Origin: Oscillospiraceae bacterium
Lineage (GTDB): Bacteria; Bacillota; Clostridia; Oscillospirales; Ruminococcaceae
Direction of reading: 5' to 3'
Assembly: GCA_022800935.1 (NCBI GenBank)
Contig: JAAWRH010000013.1
Location: 1-64,000 of the forward strand
Length of the DNA stretch: 64,000 nt
Part shown: piece by piece, positions 1 to 10,313 of the stretch
Position numbering within the stretch: the first letter of the stretch is position 1
How the letters are laid out: each line of letters starts with the position of its first letter
Made by a program: the position numbers and the translations under genes
The notes under the pieces: model-generated
The model's database searches: none
What the model was told of the DNA's origin: nothing
Seen by the model: the letters and a program-made list of their open reading frames with translations, nothing else

Positions 1-9
1 TAGCGAACA

Positions 10-18
10 TGGTATAAT
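10..18 (+). promoter_or_regulatory. Extended -10 promoter
   Basis: The sequence TGGTATAAT is a perfect extended -10 element (TG at 10-11, TATAAT at 13-18). It sits 35 bases before the ATG at 54, which has an AGGAGG ribosome binding site at 42-47. The -35 region would lie outside the window. Confidence 0.6.
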
Positions 19-53
19 TGAAGTACCACCAACAAAAAACCAGGAGGTTCACT

Positions 54-513
54 ATGCCCCAAGAACAGTATAGCAGAAAAAGGAGAAAATTTAAACACCA
101 ATGATGGTATCTCCAGGCAGGACAACCCCATCAACGGCACATCCGCCGATGACTGCCACAGGTTTATCCGTGAATGCGGATATTTCTTTCTGGCAACAGC
201 GGTGGAAAATCAGCCAAAATTAAGGCCCTTTGGAATGCTCCATTCCAGCGGCGGGAACCTGTTCATCGCTACCGACCAGCGGAAGCAGGTGTATACTGAA
301 CTATCCCGAAACCCCAGAATAGAAATCGCGGCTTACAATCCGCAGGCGAGAAGATGGATCAGGATAACGGGCAGGGCGGAGCCGGAGCATTCCCTTTCCA
401 TCAAAGCGGAAATGATGGGCATCTACCCCTCTTTGAAGCAAAAGTATCAGAATGAGAAAGAAATGTTTTTAACCATTTTTAAGCTGACGGTTGATAAAGT
501 CAGCATTTTCTAA
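54..513 (+). pseudogene. PNPOx-family flavin-binding protein, frameshifted after the start codon
   Basis: The product resembles the small pyridoxamine 5'-phosphate oxidase-like split-barrel proteins (COG5015 type), which bind FMN or related cofactors. The family N-terminus FIRECGYFFLATA, then LRPFG and NPRIEIAAY, can be read in one frame from about base 58 to the stop at 513. The ATG at 54 has a strong AGGAGG site and promoter but is in another frame and stops after 16 codons. Removing one C from the CCCC run at 57-60 joins this ATG to the full frame, giving 152 codons, a normal family length. As written, only a GTG at 202 could start the intact frame, and that would cut off the first conserved strand. 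Either the gene is broken by a +1 base or the run is a sequencing error. A second PNPOx gene follows at once. Confidence 0.7.
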
Positions 514-529
514 AAAAGGAGAGGCGAAG

Positions 530-961
530 ATGGAAAAATTAACACAGGAATCAAAAAAAATCATGGACGAGCGTTTTGGCCGGGACAATGTTGTAGCGCT
601 GGCCACCGTAAAGGACGGCGTTCCGTGGGTCCGAAATGTAAACGCCTTTTATCAGGACGGCTGCTTTTATATCATTACCCATGCCCTATCCAATAAAATG
701 AAGCAGCTGGCCGCAAACCCCGCAGCGGCGATTGCCGGGGACTGGTTTACCGCCCGCGGAAAGGGAATCAATCTCGGCTGGTTCGGCAAGCCCGAAAACA
801 AGGATATCGCCGGTAGGCTGAAAAAGGCTTTCAGCACCTGGATAGACAACGGTCACAACGATTTCAGCAGTGAGAACACCTGCATCCTCTGTATTCAACT
901 GACAGAGGGCGTCCTTTTTTCCCACGGGAGCAAATATGTCATTGATTTTACCAAGGAATAA
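530..961 (+). CDS. PNPOx-family flavin-binding protein
   Basis: This encodes a 143-residue split-barrel protein of the pyridoxamine 5'-phosphate oxidase-like group, probably a cytoplasmic FMN-binding reductase of unknown substrate. The motif NVVALATVKDGVPWVRNVNAF near residues 18-38 and ALSNKMKQLAANPAAAIAG near 50-70 match the family pattern. The ATG at 530 was chosen because AAAGGAGAGG lies just before it; an earlier in-frame start at 491 overlaps the upstream gene and lacks a site. It lies 16 bases after the first PNPOx frame, so the two probably share a transcript. The substrate cannot be told from sequence. Confidence 0.75.
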   Translation: MEKLTQESKKIMDERFGRDNVVALATVKDGVPWVRNVNAFYQDGCFYIITHALSNKMKQLAANPAAAIAGDWFTARGKGINLGWFGKPENKDIAGRLKKAFSTWIDNGHNDFSSENTCILCIQLTEGVLFSHGSKYVIDFTKE

Positions 962-1101
962 AATGAGCAGTACGTAGGCGCACCCGTTCCCCTCAATTTA
1001 CAAAATATATGATTTTTCGATAACACCAGTTTGCTTTTTATCTGTATCATAAATTTGATTGTAATGATAAAATCTGACATCTATGAAAGCAGGGTGTATT
1101 G

Positions 1102-2400
1102 ATGATAAAAAGCAAAATTCTCATGGGAATTTCTATACTGGCAGTCTTATTTGGGGGATGTATACACTTTCCTGGAGATATGGTGGCGGAAGAAAGCGGC
1201 AGCTCGGCAGATCAGACTGCCGGAACACAGGCAAGCCAAAGTTCATCCGCCTCTCAGGCGGCCCGGACAGTGACCGCTATCTTCAGCGGCGAAAGCTTAT
1301 CCGAGGAAAAACTAGAGGAAATTCAGGCAAAGTATGCGGAATTGGAACCCCTTTGTCAAAGCATCTATGCCAGCGCGGAAAAGAAGCCCCTCTCCGATTG
1401 GGACACCAGAAAAGCCGTCAGCAGGGAAGCGATTGACGAGATGGAAGATATGATAAAAAAGGCCGGATACCCCGTTCTCAACAGCAGCGGTGATTACCCG
1501 GCTTTTTTGGAGCGCTCGGAGGAATTCTATGCCTTTTGGAACTCGGTTCAAAATGGAGTTGACGCGGAAACGTCCTATTGGGAGGTTTCTGATTCCGGCG
1601 GTTTGAACTACTATGAATTCCAATATACCAATGGGAAGCCGTACAGTGTCAGCGCCTTTGCCCAGTGGAGTACGGACGGACAGCTTAAAATAGAAACCGC
1701 CGGAAAGCGGAACGTCCTCAACTGGGACATGACCTATCGCGGCGATTTTTATTACCAGGACGTCCCGACCGACAGGCATTGGGAAGCATCCATCTTATTG
1801 AGATTAAAGCCGGTTGACAAAACCCTGTGGGAGCTCAATCAAAAATACATCAAGCCAATCGGCTACTACAATGTAAACGCCTTTTTGTGCGATTGGGACA
1901 AAACAGAGTATGGAAATCTGTCCTTCAACGATCTGTTTGAATCACTATACAAAATGAAAAACGACGACTATGTTTATACAGACCGTTTTGAAAAAGACCA
2001 GTACCCCTATTTTCATTACTGTGTCCCCGCGGAGCTGTTTGAGAATACCATATTACCCTACTTTGAAATTCCCCTAGATGAATTCCGGGAACGGGCGCTG
2101 TACAACCCCGAAAAGGATATCTACCCGTGGCAGGATATCGACATCTCCAACGTCTCCTATTTTCCGAATGTTATACCAGAAGTAATAGAATATGTAGAAA
2201 ATACCGACAACAGCATCACTCTGAAGGTGCAAGTCATGTGTCCGGATATGCAGACGGACACCCTTTTCACCCATGAGGTGACAGTGATGCCCGGCGAAGG
2301 CGACAGCTTTCAGTACCTAAGCAATAAGGTCACATACCAAGGGGAGCAGGAACTGCCCTCCAGCCAGCCGAGAATCCCCGCGCAGAGAACGGATATATAA
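1102..2400 (+). CDS. Lipoprotein of unknown function (DUF6070-like)
   Basis: This encodes a 432-residue lipoprotein. A short hydrophobic signal ends in the lipobox LFGGC near residue 19, followed by a Ser/Gln-rich tether to about residue 58 and a large globular domain rich in Tyr, Trp and acidic residues. The stretch YFEIPLDEFRERALYNPEKD is reminiscent of the DUF6070 lipoproteins seen in gut Clostridia, but this is from memory. The ATG at 1102 follows a weak AGGG site; a TTG at 1099 is also possible. It stands alone, facing a GNAT gene on the other strand. No function can be given. Confidence 0.65.
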   Translation: MIKSKILMGISILAVLFGGCIHFPGDMVAEESGSSADQTAGTQASQSSSASQAARTVTAIFSGESLSEEKLEEIQAKYAELEPLCQSIYASAEKKPLSDWDTRKAVSREAIDEMEDMIKKAGYPVLNSSGDYPAFLERSEEFYAFWNSVQNGVDAETSYWEVSDSGGLNYYEFQYTNGKPYSVSAFAQWSTDGQLKIETAGKRNVLNWDMTYRGDFYYQDVPTDRHWEASILLRLKPVDKTLWELNQKYIKPIGYYNVNAFLCDWDKTEYGNLSFNDLFESLYKMKNDDYVYTDRFEKDQYPYFHYCVPAELFENTILPYFEIPLDEFRERALYNPEKDIYPWQDIDISNVSYFPNVIPEVIEYVENTDNSITLKVQVMCPDMQTDTLFTHEVTVMPGEGDSFQYLSNKVTYQGEQELPSSQPRIPAQRTDI

Positions 2401-2443
2401 GCTTTGGTATATAGGCTTTAGGTCCAAATTTTTCTGGACTTTA

Positions 2444-2998
2444 TCAAGGTTCTTCATATCCTTGGTTTAAAGAATACTCCAGATACCGGTCAAACTCTGT
2501 ATCCACAAACTCGTCTATGACCTCCTCTGCATCCAGGCACCCCATTTTAAAATAGAATGCAACCGTCTCATAAGAGGGAACCGCGGAAATAAAGAGCTTA
2601 TCAGCCCCCATACCGGCGGCGCAGAGGCACGCCTGCCGGAACAGCTTTGTTCCTATCCCCCGCCTTTTCCAATTATCATCAATAAAGAGCAGGGTCAAAT
2701 TTGCGTATTTTCCGCTTTGTCCCTTTATACCGCCATCTACAGCGGCAAAGCCAATCAGCCGGTTGTTCTCAAACGCCCCCAGCACACATCCGTTCCTGTC
2801 CAGCTGTTGGCGCAGGTATTGGGCCATCCAAACTTTTTTCGCCTCATCCCATTGGCGGAGGGCAGATGCTTTTTCGAGCTCCCACGCTCCGTCTTTTTTG
2901 ACCCATTTGGAGGTAATAGACTGGATGTGATGAAAATCTATCAGCATTTGAGGATGAAGATCAGAAATATTCAATCTTCTAAGGGATATTTTTTCCAT
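2444..2998 (-). CDS. GNAT-family N-acetyltransferase
   Basis: This encodes a 184-residue acyl-CoA-dependent N-acetyltransferase. The acetyl-CoA binding loop RRGIGTKLF lies near residues 113-121 after the beta-strand LTLLFIDDNWK, and the FYFKMG segment near 148-153 fits GNAT motif B. The N-terminal 75 residues are unlike standard short GNATs and may form a substrate-binding extension. The start at 2998 has GGAGTG ahead of it. It lies downstream of ilvC on the same strand, behind the ilvC terminator, so it is probably transcribed separately. The acceptor substrate is unknown. Confidence 0.8.
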   Translation of the reverse strand: MEKISLRRLNISDLHPQMLIDFHHIQSITSKWVKKDGAWELEKASALRQWDEAKKVWMAQYLRQQLDRNGCVLGAFENNRLIGFAAVDGGIKGQSGKYANLTLLFIDDNWKRRGIGTKLFRQACLCAAGMGADKLFISAVPSYETVAFYFKMGCLDAEEVIDEFVDTEFDRYLEYSLNQGYEEP

Positions 2999-3024
2999 TG
3001 CAAATCACTCCACAATATCAATCT

Positions 3025-3055
3025 AAAGCGGCACAGCCCCAAAGAGCTGTGCCGC
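3025..3055 (-). terminator. Intrinsic terminator of the ilv operon
   Basis: On the minus strand a 10-bp stem, GCGGCACAGC pairing with GCTGTGCCGC (3028-3055), is followed by a short T run just after the ilvC stop codon. Confidence 0.7.
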
Positions 3056-3074
3056 CGCGCCAATTACCTTAATT

Positions 3075-4618
<1,544 letters not shown>

Positions 4619-4633
4619 GTCGGTCTCCCTCCC

Positions 4634-6268
4634 TTATATTGACGATTCTTCCGGGTCAACGACACATTCCAGCAGATACGGCCCTTCCGCCGCCAGCAGC
4701 CGCTCTATGGCCCCGCCGGTCTCCCCTTGGATCTCCACCCGCTCCGACGGTATCCCGTAGGCGGAGGCCAACACCGTGAAATCCGGATCCCCCTCCAGGC
4801 TGGTGGCAATGTAGCGGCAACCATAGGATTTCTTCTGTATCTCCTTGACCATGCCCAGCTTCCGGTTACGGAAGACGATAATCTTAACTCCCACCTTGTC
4901 CTGACAGATGGTGGCAAGCTCCATCATCTGCATCTGGAAGGAACCGTCCCCGCAGCCCGCAATGACCTCCCGGCTGGGGTCGGCCAGCTTGGCCCCCACG
5001 GCGGCGGGAATGGAATAGCCCATTGTCCCCATGCCCCCAGAGGTGAGGAACCGGCCCTTGCGGATGTTGATATGGTTGGCGGACCAAATCTGATTCTGCC
5101 CCACGTCCGCGACATACACCGCGTTGTCCGGCATTTTCTCCGACAGCCTGCGGAGGAAGCTTTTGGGATTGATTCCGTATTCACGGGGCTCCAGGTCGGG
5201 CTTGTACTCATCCCGTAGGCCCTGGGTATAGCGGACCCACTCAGAAAAATCGCCGGGGCGGGTGTGGGAGTCACAGTGATCCATCAGCTGCTGGATGACT
5301 GTCCGGCAGTCGCCCACCAGGGGGATGGCGGTGCCGATGTTCTTTCCAATCTCCGCCGGGTCGATGTCGATATGCACAATGGTGGTAGACGGAGAAATCA
5401 CATCCGGTGAGCTGACCGCCCGGTCGCCCACCCTTGCGCCGATAATCATCAGCAGGTCCGCCTGGCGGACAATCTGGTTGGCGTGCCTGGCCCCGTGCAT
5501 TCCAAGCATTCCCATATACAGCGGATGATTTGTGGGGAACACGCCGATGCCCATCATGGTGGAGATGGCGGGGATGCCGTACTCCTCCGAAAGCTTCCGC
5601 ACCATTTCGCCTCCGCCCGCCGCGAACGCGCCGCCCCCCACGCAGATCAGGGGCTTTTGGGCAGCGAACAGGGCGTCGGCAACCTTTTTAATCTGCAAAT
5701 TATGCCCCTTGATGCTGGGTTTATAGCCGATGATGTGAACCTGGCGAGGGTACTCAAACACCTTGGTCAGCTCCCGCCTCTGGATATCCACCGGGACGTC
5801 GATGAGCACCGGACCAGGGCGGCCCGTGGCCGCGATATAAAAGGCTTCCTTAAATATCCTGGGAATTTCGTTTACGTCCTTTACCAGATAGCTATGCTTG
5901 GTAAAGGGCTCGGCCGCGCCGGTGATGTCCGCCTCCTGAAAGACGTCCCTGCCCAGGACGTCGGTCGCCACCTGGCCGGTGATGGCCACAACGGGGATGC
6001 TGTCCATATACGCCGTGGCAAGGGCGGTGATCAGGTTTGTGGCGCCGGGGCCGGAGGTGGCGATGCAGACGCCGGGCTTCCCGGCGATGCGGGCGTAGCC
6101 GTTGGCGCTGTGGCCGCCGTTCTGCTCCTGGCGTACCAATATATGTCGGATTGCGGAGGCCGTTAGACTGTCATAAAAGGGGCAGATTGCCGCGCCAGGA
6201 TAACCGAATACGACGCTGACGCCCTCGCTTTCTAAGCATTTTACCATTGCCTGTGCGCCAGTTATCAT
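4634..6268 (-). CDS. ilvB: Acetolactate synthase large (catalytic) subunit
   Basis: This is the thiamine diphosphate enzyme that condenses pyruvate to 2-acetolactate, or with 2-oxobutyrate to acetohydroxybutyrate. The 544-residue product has the order expected: a pyrimidine-binding domain with the catalytic Glu in RQEQNGGHSANGYAR near residue 48, a central domain, and the ThDP motif GCGDGSFQMQMMELAT near residue 438. The ATG at 6268 was chosen because GGAAAGGAG precedes it and MITGAQAMVKCLE is the usual family start; a longer frame reading upstream would run through the promoter. It is the first gene of ilvB-ilvN-ilvC. Confidence 0.96.
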   Translation of the reverse strand: MITGAQAMVKCLESEGVSVVFGYPGAAICPFYDSLTASAIRHILVRQEQNGGHSANGYARIAGKPGVCIATSGPGATNLITALATAYMDSIPVVAITGQVATDVLGRDVFQEADITGAAEPFTKHSYLVKDVNEIPRIFKEAFYIAATGRPGPVLIDVPVDIQRRELTKVFEYPRQVHIIGYKPSIKGHNLQIKKVADALFAAQKPLICVGGGAFAAGGGEMVRKLSEEYGIPAISTMMGIGVFPTNHPLYMGMLGMHGARHANQIVRQADLLMIIGARVGDRAVSSPDVISPSTTIVHIDIDPAEIGKNIGTAIPLVGDCRTVIQQLMDHCDSHTRPGDFSEWVRYTQGLRDEYKPDLEPREYGINPKSFLRRLSEKMPDNAVYVADVGQNQIWSANHINIRKGRFLTSGGMGTMGYSIPAAVGAKLADPSREVIAGCGDGSFQMQMMELATICQDKVGVKIIVFRNRKLGMVKEIQKKSYGCRYIATSLEGDPDFTVLASAYGIPSERVEIQGETGGAIERLLAAEGPYLLECVVDPEESSI

Positions 6269-6347
6269 GACTACCGCTCTCCTTTCCATGTTTTTTGTGT
6301 CTGACGTTTGGGGCTTGTCCAACAAGTTGGAAAACCGGTTGCTTATT

Positions 6348-6376
6348 ATTATAAAATGGTTCGGGCAAAACGTCAA
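6348..6376 (-). promoter_or_regulatory. Promoter of the ilv operon
   Basis: On the minus strand TTGACG (6371-6376) and TATAAT (6348-6353) are separated by exactly 17 bases. Transcription would start near 6341, leaving a leader of about 70 bases, too short for a T-box. Confidence 0.8.
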
Positions 6377-6381
6377 CCATA

Positions 6382-6402
6382 TTTCCGGGATTTTCCCGGA
6401 AA
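6382..6402 (-). promoter_or_regulatory. Palindrome just upstream of the ilv promoter
   Basis: TTTCCGGGA and TCCCGGAAA form a perfect 9-bp inverted repeat around three T bases, five bases upstream of the -35 box. The position suits an activator site. The regulator is unknown. Confidence 0.5.
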
Positions 6403-6624
6403 AAGCAAAAAAAACGGAAAAGGTTCTCTCCCGATTTCCACCACTTACCTTGCAACTTTCCCGCTCCCCCGGCCACAATAGTTACTGCCCGTTCCGGGAA
6501 CCAATTCCGGAGCGGACATGACCATAGTCCTGCACCCTTCCATTCAGCCGCATTGCTGCGGAAATCGCCAAACCTGACGCAATTTCCTGAATCCCTCATC
6601 CCTCCCGCGAAAGGAGGAATCCCC

Positions 6625-7455
6625 ATGGTACCCCTGCGCTGTCGCGGAGCAAAACACGCATCAGCAGCATCCCGTTTCTCCCAGCGCCCCCAAAAGGCGC
6701 TGAGAAGCCAAAAAAGGCATCGTTTGCTTCCCGCTGCTGTCCCGCTGCTGCTCCTCGTCTGTTTATTCAGCGCCCCCTTCTTTCAGCGGCCCGTCGTGGT
6801 ATATGCCCAGGATAGGGCAGTTGTCACCAGAGTGCGGGAATATTTCCCCCCGACAGATTCCCTGCCGGAGGCGGAGATATACTATCCCCAGCTTTCCTTT
6901 GGCGGGAACCCCAACGAGCTTCAAACCGCCAACACGATGATGCGGGAATACGCCATCCGAACGTGCCATACCCGCCGGCAGGCCGCCCAACAGGGCCGCC
7001 AAAGTCTTCCGGCAGACGGAAAGCTTGTGGATTACCGGGTCGCCCGCAACAGCGGCGGATTCTTCAGCGTTGTTTTTACGGAGGGTTGTTCTCTGGCCGC
7101 GTCTCCAACCGGCTCCCCTGAGGAGGCCGCCCTTACGGCGGGCGAAAACCCCAGGGGCTTCACCATCCGTTTATCGGACCAGAAGGTTTGCCGGCTGGCA
7201 GATCTCTTTCTCTCCCACACCAACTACACGTCTCTTTTGGACCAGGAGATTTCCAGGCTGCTCCAATCCCCCTTTGAAGGCGTCCGTCATGACTCCCCCT
7301 TCTTCCTCACCGACGATTCCATTGTCCTTTTGCCGGATAGCCGGGCGGAGCAATGGCCCCAGGAGGGCTCCCTCTCCGTTTCCCTGACTGCCCCGGCAGT
7401 ATCGCGGAAGCTGGCGGCGGGTCTTTCGGTGGGACGCACCAGGGCGGAGCTTTGA
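6625..7455 (+). CDS. Exported DUF3298/DUF4163-like protein
   Basis: This encodes a 276-residue exported protein. A basic N-terminus is followed by a hydrophobic signal segment LLPAAVPLLLLVCLFSA at about residues 34-50. The rest resembles the PdaC/RsiV-type pair: YYPQLSFGGNPNELQTANTM near residue 86 corresponds to the start of DUF4163, and GFTIRLSDQKVCRLADLFL near 180 to DUF3298. Such domains occur in peptidoglycan-binding or lysozyme-sensing extracellular proteins. The ATG at 6625 follows AAAGGAGG. The gene is divergent from ilvB, and its own terminator follows. No enzymatic residues are evident. Confidence 0.65.
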   Translation: MVPLRCRGAKHASAASRFSQRPQKALRSQKRHRLLPAAVPLLLLVCLFSAPFFQRPVVVYAQDRAVVTRVREYFPPTDSLPEAEIYYPQLSFGGNPNELQTANTMMREYAIRTCHTRRQAAQQGRQSLPADGKLVDYRVARNSGGFFSVVFTEGCSLAASPTGSPEEAALTAGENPRGFTIRLSDQKVCRLADLFLSHTNYTSLLDQEISRLLQSPFEGVRHDSPFFLTDDSIVLLPDSRAEQWPQEGSLSVSLTAPAVSRKLAAGLSVGRTRAEL

Positions 7456-7518
7456 GCAGTTAGCTGTTTACCGTTTACGGAAATTTTCTGCGTGAAACGA
7501 ACCGCCTCTGGCGAAAAG

Positions 7519-7553
7519 GCGGAGACAGAGCCCGGCTTTGTCTCCGCTTTTTT
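7519..7553 (+). terminator. Intrinsic terminator
   Basis: A 9-bp stem, GCGGAGACA pairing with TGTCTCCGC (7519-7547), is followed by TTTTTT after the exported-protein gene. Confidence 0.8.
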
Positions 7554-7603
7554 GGCAAAAGCAGGAAATTATAAAAAAATATGGATGAGTTTTGTTTTTT
7601 CCC

Positions 7604-7632
7604 TTGAATAATCCGCCCGTTTGGTGTATCCT
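7604..7632 (+). promoter_or_regulatory. Promoter of ireB
   Basis: TTGAAT (7604-7609) and TATCCT (7627-7632) are spaced by 17 bases, 23 bases before the ireB start. Confidence 0.6.
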
Positions 7633-7654
7633 AAAATACATAAGGGGTGATTCG

Positions 7655-7936
7655 ATGAACAGTGAACCGACGATTTCCTTCACCATCCGTGAGGAGCGGG
7701 AAAAAGAAATGAAATCCATCCTGACAGCCGTCTATGACGCGCTGAAGGAAAAGGGATATAATCCGATCAACCAAATCGTCGGGTATATCCTTTCTGAGGA
7801 CCCAACCTATATTACAACCCACAAGAAGGCGCGCAGCCTAATCCGGCGGCTGGACCGGGACGAGCTGCTCCAGCTTTTGGTGAAGTCTTATCTGGACGAG
7901 GCTGAGGCGGAGAACACCCGGCAGGAAGGCCAATAG
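7655..7936 (+). CDS. ireB: IreB-family regulatory phosphoprotein
   Basis: This 93-residue protein matches the UPF0297/IreB family. In Enterococcus faecalis IreB is phosphorylated by the PASTA kinase IreK and lowers cephalosporin resistance; in other Firmicutes the gene is usually beside ruvX (yqgF). The family signature [23 protein letters not shown] lies at about residues 29-51 and [22 protein letters not shown] at 62-83. The ATG at 7655 follows AAGGGG. Unusually, the common partners alaS, ruvX and the DUF1292 gene are not next to it here. It has its own promoter and terminator. Confidence 0.9.
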   Translation: MNSEPTISFTIREEREKEMKSILTAVYDALKEKGYNPINQIVGYILSEDPTYITTHKKARSLIRRLDRDELLQLLVKSYLDEAEAENTRQEGQ

Positions 7937-7978
7937 CTGTTTCAGACTTTTGGCCGAGGTCCGAAAAGCGCTTAACAA

Positions 7979-8009
7979 AGGTTGTTCCAAAAACGGGACA
8001 GCCTTTTTT
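7979..8009 (+). terminator. Intrinsic terminator of ireB
   Basis: AGGTTGTTCC pairs with GGGACAGCCT (two G-U pairs) around AAAAAC, followed by TTTTTT. Confidence 0.7.
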
Positions 8010-8401
8010 CTGCTTTGGCCCGGAAGGCTTTGCCCCCTCCGAAGCCCAAAGTGGCGGACCGCTGAAGAAAATTTACAGAATGTTCAGAAACCCTTTTCCG
8101 GCGGGATAATGCCCTTTGAAAGGGTCCTTTTTTAGAAGATATCCCTTTTTCAGCGCTCTATACAAAATCCGTGCCCGTCCCCAGAAGGATTTTCAGCGCA
8201 TTTACAGGAGCCCGGTATTATGCTATAATAAGGGTATCCTTGTACTCCATACTCCGCCAGCCCATCGGGCTGAGCGGTTCGTTTTCTGCTTTTGCCGTCT
8301 GACATACGGCAAATGTCAAAATTCCACAGAGCGGACATAAAAGCCTGCCGGTTTGCGGTGTCCGCCATTTACTTTTTATATTTTGGAACAGGAGGAAGCT
8401 T
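8010..8401 (+). other. Gap between ireB and the next gene; holds one promoter
   Basis: No gene could be supported in these 392 bases on either strand. The only clear signal is the promoter at 8201-8229, giving the gene at 8402 a leader of about 165 bases without an obvious fold. Confidence 0.5.
8201..8229 (+). promoter_or_regulatory. Promoter of the small unknown gene at 8402
   Basis: TTTACA (8201-8206) and TATAAT (8224-8229) are spaced by 17 bases, with a TGC extension before the -10. Confidence 0.75.
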
Positions 8402-8698
8402 ATGGCCGAAAAAAAGAAAAACGGCAAAATGATGTCATACAGTGGGCAGAGCCTTGTCCGATGCGGCAACGTCCTCTACCTGGGGGATATGAACGCCAGC
8501 CATTTTGCTATGATGCAGATTATCAGCGTTGAAAAGATGGACGACCTGGAGGTTCCCCAAAAGGTCGCCGTCCAGCTGGTCGCCAACGACCCCAACCTTG
8601 CCTTAAAGGACAAAATTGTAAAGCGCGCCATGAAGGATGGGCTTTACAACGCGATGAATATCGCCAATGTCTGGCTCCAGCAGTACACCCAGAGCTAA
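8402..8698 (+). CDS. Small protein of unknown function
   Basis: This encodes a 98-residue protein that I do not recognise. It has a Lys-rich start, then a compact domain containing LVRCGNVLYLGDMNASHFAMM near residues 18-38 and AVQLVANDPNLALKDKIVKRA near 55-75, ending in WLQQYTQS. There is no signal peptide or membrane segment, so it should be cytoplasmic. The AGGAGG site, the strong promoter and the strong terminator all show that it is a genuine single-gene unit, perhaps well expressed. The paired hydrophobic strands suggest a small dimeric fold. No function is proposed. Confidence 0.75.
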   Translation: MAEKKKNGKMMSYSGQSLVRCGNVLYLGDMNASHFAMMQIISVEKMDDLEVPQKVAVQLVANDPNLALKDKIVKRAMKDGLYNAMNIANVWLQQYTQS

Positions 8699-8713
8699 AG
8701 GACAAGATGCCCG

Positions 8714-8762
8714 CAAAGGAATCCCCCGGAAGGAACAAAAAGCCTTCCGGGGGATTCCTTTG
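8714..8762 (+). terminator. Intrinsic terminator
   Basis: CAAAGGAATCCCCCGGAAGG pairs with CCTTCCGGGGGATTCCTTTG around a nine-base loop. It is one of the longest stems in the window. Confidence 0.85.
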
Positions 8763-8987
8763 TTGAAAAATCGTTTAAATATCAACATTATCATTGTAAA
8801 AATGCGATATAATCCAAAATTCACCTGTTTCACATGGCTATCACACAAACAATGAAAATTATTGAAATATTTTTCAGCCTTTCGTTTCAAAGCGTTTATG
8901 TTTTTATCAAATTCGGAGGATATACTAAGACCATAGCAAAAAGGCAATGCCCCATACATTCAAAAACATTTTCAGGAGGTCTTTTTT

Positions 8988-10268
8988 ATGAATGAATTCA
9001 ACGATAAAAACAACTCCCTGGCAAATACCAACTACAGCACATCAAACACCGGCTCCTCCTATTCCTCCGGCAGCTACTATTCCGGCTATGATGAGGAGCC
9101 CAAGAAAAAAGGGAGCGGAAACACAAAGGTCATTGCCGCGGCCATGGTTTGCAGCATCATACTGTCCGGGGCGGCGGGCTTCGGCGGCGGAATTCTCGCC
9201 TCCCGCTTTACAGAAAGCGAAAGCGTTCAGGACACGCCCTCCAGCAGCATCTCCTCCAGCATGGCCCCCTCCTCCCCTGCGGAGGCCAATACCGTCAACA
9301 CAACGGTTTCCTCCGGCGCCATGTCAATTGCGGAGATAGCCGCCGCCACCGCCAACAGCGTGGTGGAAATCACAACAGAATCGGTGGTGACAGGGGGCGG
9401 CTTCTGGGTCCAGCAGTATGTTGCCTCCGGTGCAGGCAGCGGCGTTATCCTCTCGGAGGACGGGTACATTGCCACCAACAACCATGTGATTGAAAACGCC
9501 ACCTCTGTGACGGTCCGCCTCCACAACGGGGAAAGCTATGAGGCGCAGATTATCGGCGCGGACAGTGAAAAGGACGTGGCGCTTATCAAGATAGACGCCA
9601 CCGGCCTGACCCCTGCTAAAATCGGCGACTCCGACGCCCTGGTGGTGGGCGAGGACACCGTAGCGGTGGGCAACCCTCTGGGCCAGCTGGGGGGCACGGT
9701 GACAAACGGCATCGTCAGCGCCCTTGACCGGGAGATTACCATTGACGGTCAGACCATGAACCTGCTCCAGACCAATGCGGCCATCAACCCCGGAAACTCC
9801 GGCGGCGGGCTGTTCAATGAAAAGGGCGAGCTGGTGGGCCTGGTTGTGGCAAAGAGCGCGGGCAGCGACCTGGAGGGCCTTGGCTTCGCAATCCCAATCA
9901 ATGACGTGATGGAGGTTGTGGAGCAGCTCAAGGAATTCGGATATGTGACCGGCAAGCCCTATCTGGGAATCTCCCTAGTGGACATCAACACAGTCCAGAG
10001 GGCGATGCAGTACGGCGTTAACCAGGCTGGCGTGTATGTCATGGAGGTTGATCGCCCGGAATGCGGATTGCAGGCTGGGGACTGCATCACACAGATCAAC
10101 GGCTTTGAGGTTGAATCCAGCGACGATATCAGTGATACCATCAAGGCCTATTCCGCGGGGGACACAGTGGAAATGACAGTCATCCGCAACGGGGAAACCA
10201 TTACGGTTGACGCCCTGTTAGGGGAAAAGGTACCCCAGTCCGTTCAGAAAAGCGTCACGGCACAGTAA
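8988..10268 (+). CDS. htrA: HtrA/DegP-like membrane-anchored serine protease
   Basis: This is a 426-residue S1C-family protease/chaperone for misfolded exported proteins. A cytoplasmic Tyr/Ser-rich tail is followed by one membrane segment (about residues 43-65), a Ser-rich linker, a trypsin-like domain with the complete catalytic triad His166 (NNHVIEN), Asp196 (KDVALIKID) and Ser271 (NPGNSGGG), and one PDZ domain from about residue 320 (GVYVMEVDRPECGLQAGD). The start follows AGGAGG. This is the usual Firmicutes layout with one PDZ domain. The gene is monocistronic with a terminator behind it. Confidence 0.95.
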   Translation: MNEFNDKNNSLANTNYSTSNTGSSYSSGSYYSGYDEEPKKKGSGNTKVIAAAMVCSIILSGAAGFGGGILASRFTESESVQDTPSSSISSSMAPSSPAEANTVNTTVSSGAMSIAEIAAATANSVVEITTESVVTGGGFWVQQYVASGAGSGVILSEDGYIATNNHVIENATSVTVRLHNGESYEAQIIGADSEKDVALIKIDATGLTPAKIGDSDALVVGEDTVAVGNPLGQLGGTVTNGIVSALDREITIDGQTMNLLQTNAAINPGNSGGGLFNEKGELVGLVVAKSAGSDLEGLGFAIPINDVMEVVEQLKEFGYVTGKPYLGISLVDINTVQRAMQYGVNQAGVYVMEVDRPECGLQAGDCITQINGFEVESSDDISDTIKAYSAGDTVEMTVIRNGETITVDALLGEKVPQSVQKSVTAQ

Positions 10269-10313
10269 TCGAGCTGAATTCGCTGGAGCAGACAAACCAA
10301 TAAGAAAAACGAA

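Noticed and set aside
6269-6480. T-box riboswitch upstream of ilvB
   Set aside because: The promoter leaves only about 70 bases of leader and no T-box sequence is seen.
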